This document shows, one piece after another, positions 4,337 to 7,685 of a stretch of 7,685 bases of DNA (positions are counted from its first letter, which is position 1; each line of letters opens with the position of its first letter). The position numbers and the translations under genes are program-made. The stretch comes from an uncultured Bacteroidota bacterium (GTDB taxonomy: Bacteria; Bacteroidota; Bacteroidia; Chitinophagales; Chitinophagaceae), in the NCBI GenBank assembly GCA_903825065.1, contig CAIJZG010000073.1, positions 1 through 7,685 on the forward strand, written 5' to 3'. The notes under the pieces were generated by a model. The model saw only the letters and a program-made list of their open reading frames with translations. It was not told the DNA's origin and ran no database searches.

Positions 4337-7246
4337 ATGAAGAAATTACTCCTGTCCAGCTCCATTTTTTTCTGTGTTTTATTACACATGAGTTCCTTCG
4401 CACAGACTTTCTACATGCAATCTCCTGCTGCAAAACGTTGGGTAAATAAAAAATTTAGAAAGCTTTCTGATGATCAAAAAATAGCACAATTGATGATTAT
4501 TCGTGCACATAGCAATTTAGGGCCAGATCATGTAGCTGAAGTAGTTGAACAAATAAAAAAATATAATGTGGGAGGCATCTGCTTTTTCCAAGGCGGACCA
4601 ATTCGTCAGGCAATCCTTACAAATTATTATCAAAAAATTGCTAAAACCCCATTAATGATTTCTATAGATGGGGAATGGGGTTTGGGAATGCGATTGGACA
4701 GTGTTATTAATTATCCAAGACAATTAATGATGGGTGCAGTACCAGATGCAAATTTGATTTATGAATTTGGAGTAGCTGTTGGTGAGCAATGTAAACGCTT
4801 AGGCATTCAAGTGAATTTTGCACCAGATGTGGATGTAAATAATAATCCTATGAATCCGGTTATTAACGATCGGAGTTTTGGCGAAGACAAATACAAAGTT
4901 GCTTTATACGGAATAGCCTATATGAAAGGAATGGAACAATCTAGGGTTCTTGCATCTGCTAAGCATTTTCCTGGGCATGGAGATGTTGCAGTTGATTCAC
5001 ATAAAGACCTTCCGGTTATTTATAAAACAAGACCACAATTAGATGATTTGGAATTATATCCATTTAGAGAAATAATTAAGGCTGGTGTTGGAAGTATTAT
5101 GGTAGCGCATTTATCTGTTCCTGCAATCGATACCACAACAAATCTTCCTACCAGTTTATCAGCTAAAACTGTATCTGGTTTACTGAAAACAGAATTAGGA
5201 TACAAAGGCCTCATTTTTACAGATGCTTTAGAAATGCAAGGCGTTGCTAAATATTTTCCGAAGGGTGAAATTTCCGCAAGATCATTAATTGCAGGAAACG
5301 ATTTGTTGTGTTTACCTGGTGATGTTCCCGGAAGCATAGCGGCTGTGAAACAGGCAATCGCTGATGGAAAATTAAGCTGGGATGATATCAATGAAAAAGT
5401 AAAAAAAGTATTACTAGTTAAATATAATTTAGGATTAAATCATTTGAATAAAATTGATACTACAAACCTACTGAACGATTTGAATGAAAAAACAAATCAC
5501 ATTAAAGAACTTCTTGCAAAAAACGCAATTTCTTTATTAAAAAGTTCATCTACTTCCCTCTTGCCTTTGAGAGCAAAAAAAGTTGCCTATTTAGGGATCG
5601 GCATTGATAAAAGTAATGAGTTTGCAACTAGACTATTACTCGACTTCAAAGCAGATGTGCTTCTTTTCAGTATTAAAGATTCATCCACAAAGATTGATAG
5701 CCTTATGCAAGTCCTTGCTACTTATGATGCTGTAGTTATAGGCCTTCACAACTATAGTCGCAGACCGGCAAATAATTTTGGTCTTTCAGATAATACTATC
5801 GATTTATTAAAAAAAGTTCAACAATTCAATTGCATCAATTTTGTATTTGGCAATCCTTATGCCTTAAAATATCTGTGTAATGCTAAAAATCTAGTGGCTT
5901 GTTATGAAGATGATTTAATTACACAAGATGCAGCTGCAGATTTATTGAAAGGTAAATTTGATGCCAAAGGAAAACTTCCAGTTACTGTTTGTGAGGAATT
6001 AAAAGTAGGTGATGGAATAGTTTATAATCAATTCTTACCAAATACAAATCCTGCAGCAGTTGGATTAAACGAAGATATTTTGAAAAAGATTGATTCAATT
6101 GCTTACAATGGTATTGCAAAAGCAGCAATGCCAGGGTGTGTAGTACTTGTTGCCAAAGATGGTAAAATCGCATATAATAAAGCTTTCGGTTTTACAAATT
6201 TTGATAACAAAGAATCTATTAATAAGGATATGATTTATGATCTCGCTTCTGTTACAAAGGTTTCGGCCACAACAGTTTCTATCATGAAATTATATGAAGA
6301 AGGAAAAATTGATTTACAGAAAACTTTAGGAGATTATCTTCCATGGGTTAAAGGAAGCGATAAAGCTCCTATAAAACTCAAAGATGTTTTATTACATCAG
6401 GCCGGTTTAAACCCTTTTATCCCATTTTATAGAGACGTGATAGATACCGTTACTGGAATTCCTAACCCGGCTTACTTTAGCAAGGTTAAAGATGCAACTC
6501 ATCAGTTTAGAGCTGCAGAAGACTTATATGTTCGGAACGATTATGAAGATAGTTTGTATCACAGAATTGTTACCAGTAAACTAACGCCTTCTGGCCATTA
6601 TATTTATAGCGATAATGATTTCATATTTCTTGGTAAAATCGTTGAAGCAGTTAGTGGTGTTACTTTGAACGAATACGCAAGAATTAATTTCTATGAACCC
6701 CTTCAAATGACAACCACTGGTTTTAAACCAAGGGAAAGATTTCCCTTAGGAAATATTGTTCCAACAGAAGAAGAAAAACATTTCCGTCAACAATTAATCC
6801 GTGGAGATGTACACGACGAAGGAGCAGCAATGTTTGGAGGTGTTGCGGGTCATGCCGGACTTTTCAGTAATGCATATGACTTAGCTAAACTTTATCAAAT
6901 GCTTTTAAACGGAGGCGAGTTGAACGGCATTAGACTTTTGAAAAAAGAAACAATTGATTTATTTACTGCCTATAATAGTGAAATAAGTCGCCGAGGCTTG
7001 GGATTTGACAAACCTGAAAAAGACAATTCTACCAGAAAAGATCCTTATCCAAGTGCAAGTGTATCGCCCGAAACTTTCGGACATACTGGTTTTACTGGTA
7101 CCTGTGTTTGGGTTGACCCTAAGCAGAAATTGATTTATATATTTTTATCAAATCGAGTAACCCCTACAAGAAATAATAATAAATTGAGCCAAATGAATAT
7201 ACGACCAACCATTCAGGAAGCCGTTTATCAGTCAATTTTGAAGTAA
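4337..7246 (+). CDS. nagZ: Secreted NagZ-like GH3 beta-N-acetylglucosaminidase fused to AmiE-like serine hydrolase
   Basis: A 969-residue, three-part exported enzyme. Residues 1-22 form a Sec signal peptide (MKKLLLSSSIFF..., cleavage likely SFA|QT), placing it in the periplasm. The GH3 barrel (about 40-370) has KHFPGHG (209-215), the Asp220-x-His222 dyad that serves as acid/base in NagZ enzymes, and nucleophile Asp296 in FTDALEM. A GH3 C-terminal-like alpha/beta domain follows (about 390-565). The last part (about 575-965) is a beta-lactamase-fold hydrolase with Ser638-x-x-Lys641 (ASVTK), Tyr757-Ser-Asp, HTG (916-918) and the block GGVAGHAGLFS (834-844). NagZ removes GlcNAc from muropeptides. 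The last domain resembles B. subtilis AmiE/YbbE, an N-acetylmuramyl-L-alanine amidase, though esterase or carboxypeptidase activity is possible. The start at 4337 is chosen over an in-frame ATG at 4238 because the latter lies inside the previous gene, would read through the terminator and would bury the signal peptide. Confidence 0.93.
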   Translation: MKKLLLSSSIFFCVLLHMSSFAQTFYMQSPAAKRWVNKKFRKLSDDQKIAQLMIIRAHSNLGPDHVAEVVEQIKKYNVGGICFFQGGPIRQAILTNYYQKIAKTPLMISIDGEWGLGMRLDSVINYPRQLMMGAVPDANLIYEFGVAVGEQCKRLGIQVNFAPDVDVNNNPMNPVINDRSFGEDKYKVALYGIAYMKGMEQSRVLASAKHFPGHGDVAVDSHKDLPVIYKTRPQLDDLELYPFREIIKAGVGSIMVAHLSVPAIDTTTNLPTSLSAKTVSGLLKTELGYKGLIFTDALEMQGVAKYFPKGEISARSLIAGNDLLCLPGDVPGSIAAVKQAIADGKLSWDDINEKVKKVLLVKYNLGLNHLNKIDTTNLLNDLNEKTNHIKELLAKNAISLLKSSSTSLLPLRAKKVAYLGIGIDKSNEFATRLLLDFKADVLLFSIKDSSTKIDSLMQVLATYDAVVIGLHNYSRRPANNFGLSDNTIDLLKKVQQFNCINFVFGNPYALKYLCNAKNLVACYEDDLITQDAAADLLKGKFDAKGKLPVTVCEELKVGDGIVYNQFLPNTNPAAVGLNEDILKKIDSIAYNGIAKAAMPGCVVLVAKDGKIAYNKAFGFTNFDNKESINKDMIYDLASVTKVSATTVSIMKLYEEGKIDLQKTLGDYLPWVKGSDKAPIKLKDVLLHQAGLNPFIPFYRDVIDTVTGIPNPAYFSKVKDATHQFRAAEDLYVRNDYEDSLYHRIVTSKLTPSGHYIYSDNDFIFLGKIVEAVSGVTLNEYARINFYEPLQMTTTGFKPRERFPLGNIVPTEEEKHFRQQLIRGDVHDEGAAMFGGVAGHAGLFSNAYDLAKLYQMLLNGGELNGIRLLKKETIDLFTAYNSEISRRGLGFDKPEKDNSTRKDPYPSASVSPETFGHTGFTGTCVWVDPKQKLIYIFLSNRVTPTRNNNKLSQMNIRPTIQEAVYQSILK

Positions 7247-7289
7247 ATACAATTGCAGTAGGGCATTTGGCATGATACTGTAACTTAGC

Positions 7290-7300
7290 TATACAATTTG
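7290..7300 (+). promoter_or_regulatory. Possible promoter -7 region for the lipoprotein gene
   Basis: TATACAATTTG resembles the -7 box but has three rather than two bases between TA and TTTG. A TTTG at 7266-7269 lies 22 bases before the TA at 7292, near the expected place of a -33 element. The start codon follows only five bases after the final G, so the message would be almost leaderless. The irregular spacing keeps this tentative. Confidence 0.3.
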
Positions 7301-7305
7301 TTCAA

Positions 7306-7685
7306 ATGAAAAATATGCAAGCTCCTTTTCGTTTTTTTCTAGGATTCATTTTAATTATTAGTTTAATAACCTCATGTAATAACCCATCCCCAAATGAGGC
7401 AAAATATATTCCTAAAGATGCCAGTGCAGTTTTAGTGATTGATCCCAAAAATCTCCATGATAAGTTAGAGAAATCTGGCATTAATATGGACACTTTGATT
7501 AATAGATTATTTCAGAGAAATGCTGTAGATACTGCAGATAGAAAACATTTTTATGAGATCAAAGATGATGCAGGCATAAACTTGGAGAGAAAAATATTCT
7601 TCTTTGGATTACAAAGTACAGATCAAACAAATGCCTCTGTAATAAATTTAATGGCCGGAATTTCCGATGCAACAAAATTTGAATC
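7306..7685 (+). CDS. DUF4836-type lipoprotein, N-terminal part, cut by right edge
   Basis: The frame opens with ATG at 7306 and runs for 126 whole codons to the edge without a stop. Residues 1-24 form a lipoprotein signal: basic start, hydrophobic core (FFLGFILIISL) and lipobox ITSC with Cys24 as the lipidated residue. After a short polar linker comes YIPKDASAVLVIDPKNLHDKL (37-57 region), then a segment of the KSGINMDTL type. This opening matches my memory of Bacteroidota DUF4836 proteins, usually about 500 residues. The residues after Cys24 (NNPSPNE) lack the acidic cluster typical of the surface lipoprotein export signal, so a periplasm-facing position is more likely. Function is unknown. 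It lies 59 bases after the glycosidase gene on the same strand with no terminator between, so some read-through is possible. Confidence 0.8.
   Translation, partial: MKNMQAPFRFFLGFILIISLITSCNNPSPNEAKYIPKDASAVLVIDPKNLHDKLEKSGINMDTLINRLFQRNAVDTADRKHFYEIKDDAGINLERKIFFFGLQSTDQTNASVINLMAGISDATKFE

Noticed and set aside
5020..5391. 123-codon minus-strand open frame within the glycosidase gene
   Set aside because: Antisense to the conserved GH3 catalytic region; no family likeness and no promoter.
7267..7283. TTGGCATG, like a sigma-54 -24 element, before the lipoprotein gene
   Set aside because: The required GC of the -12 element is missing: TA stands at the expected spacing. A half site alone is not a promoter.
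1..7685. Search for CRISPR arrays, tandem repeats, IS ends, tRNA genes, riboswitches or a defence cassette
   Set aside because: None seen by eye. All genes are intact or edge-cut chromosomal genes with similar AT-rich composition; an undescribed defence-like system is not supported here.

Overview
The window looks like an ordinary chromosomal segment of a low-GC Bacteroidota bacterium, plausibly family Chitinophagaceae. The grounds are three Bacteroidota-typical proteins (a DUF5606 protein, a DUF4836-type lipoprotein, and a GH3 glycosidase fused to a serine hydrolase), TAnnTTTG-type -7 promoter boxes, and no Shine-Dalgarno dependence. The genus is inference. I see no phage, transposon, CRISPR, tRNA or rRNA signal, and no defence system.

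Left part (1-2954, minus strand): a tight three-gene transcription unit read right to left. First is a PLP aminotransferase closely resembling KdnA, the enzyme that makes 8-amino-Kdo. Five bases later comes rpoN (sigma-54). Its stop codon overlaps by one base the start of a membrane protein that runs off the left edge. The first and last genes both point to the cell envelope; rpoN sits between them.

Middle (2955-4308, plus strand): a 134-bp divergent intergenic region carries a good -7 box on each strand. Then come a cytoplasmic DsbA-fold CGWC oxidoreductase and a small DUF5606 protein, ended by a clear rho-independent terminator.

Right part (4337-7685, plus strand): a 969-residue secreted protein joins a NagZ-type beta-N-acetylglucosaminidase to a beta-lactamase-fold serine hydrolase resembling AmiE/YbbE. 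A DUF4836-type lipoprotein follows and is cut by the right edge. The fusion is the most interesting item: in Bacillus subtilis these two activities are separate adjacent genes of muropeptide recovery.

No gene-free stretch exceeds 300 bases. The gaps (2955-3088, 3740-3837, 4255-4336, 7247-7305) hold only the promoter and terminator signals listed. The partial genes at both edges were found by translating by eye. Two start codons were moved inward from the longest open frame (to 3838 and 4337).
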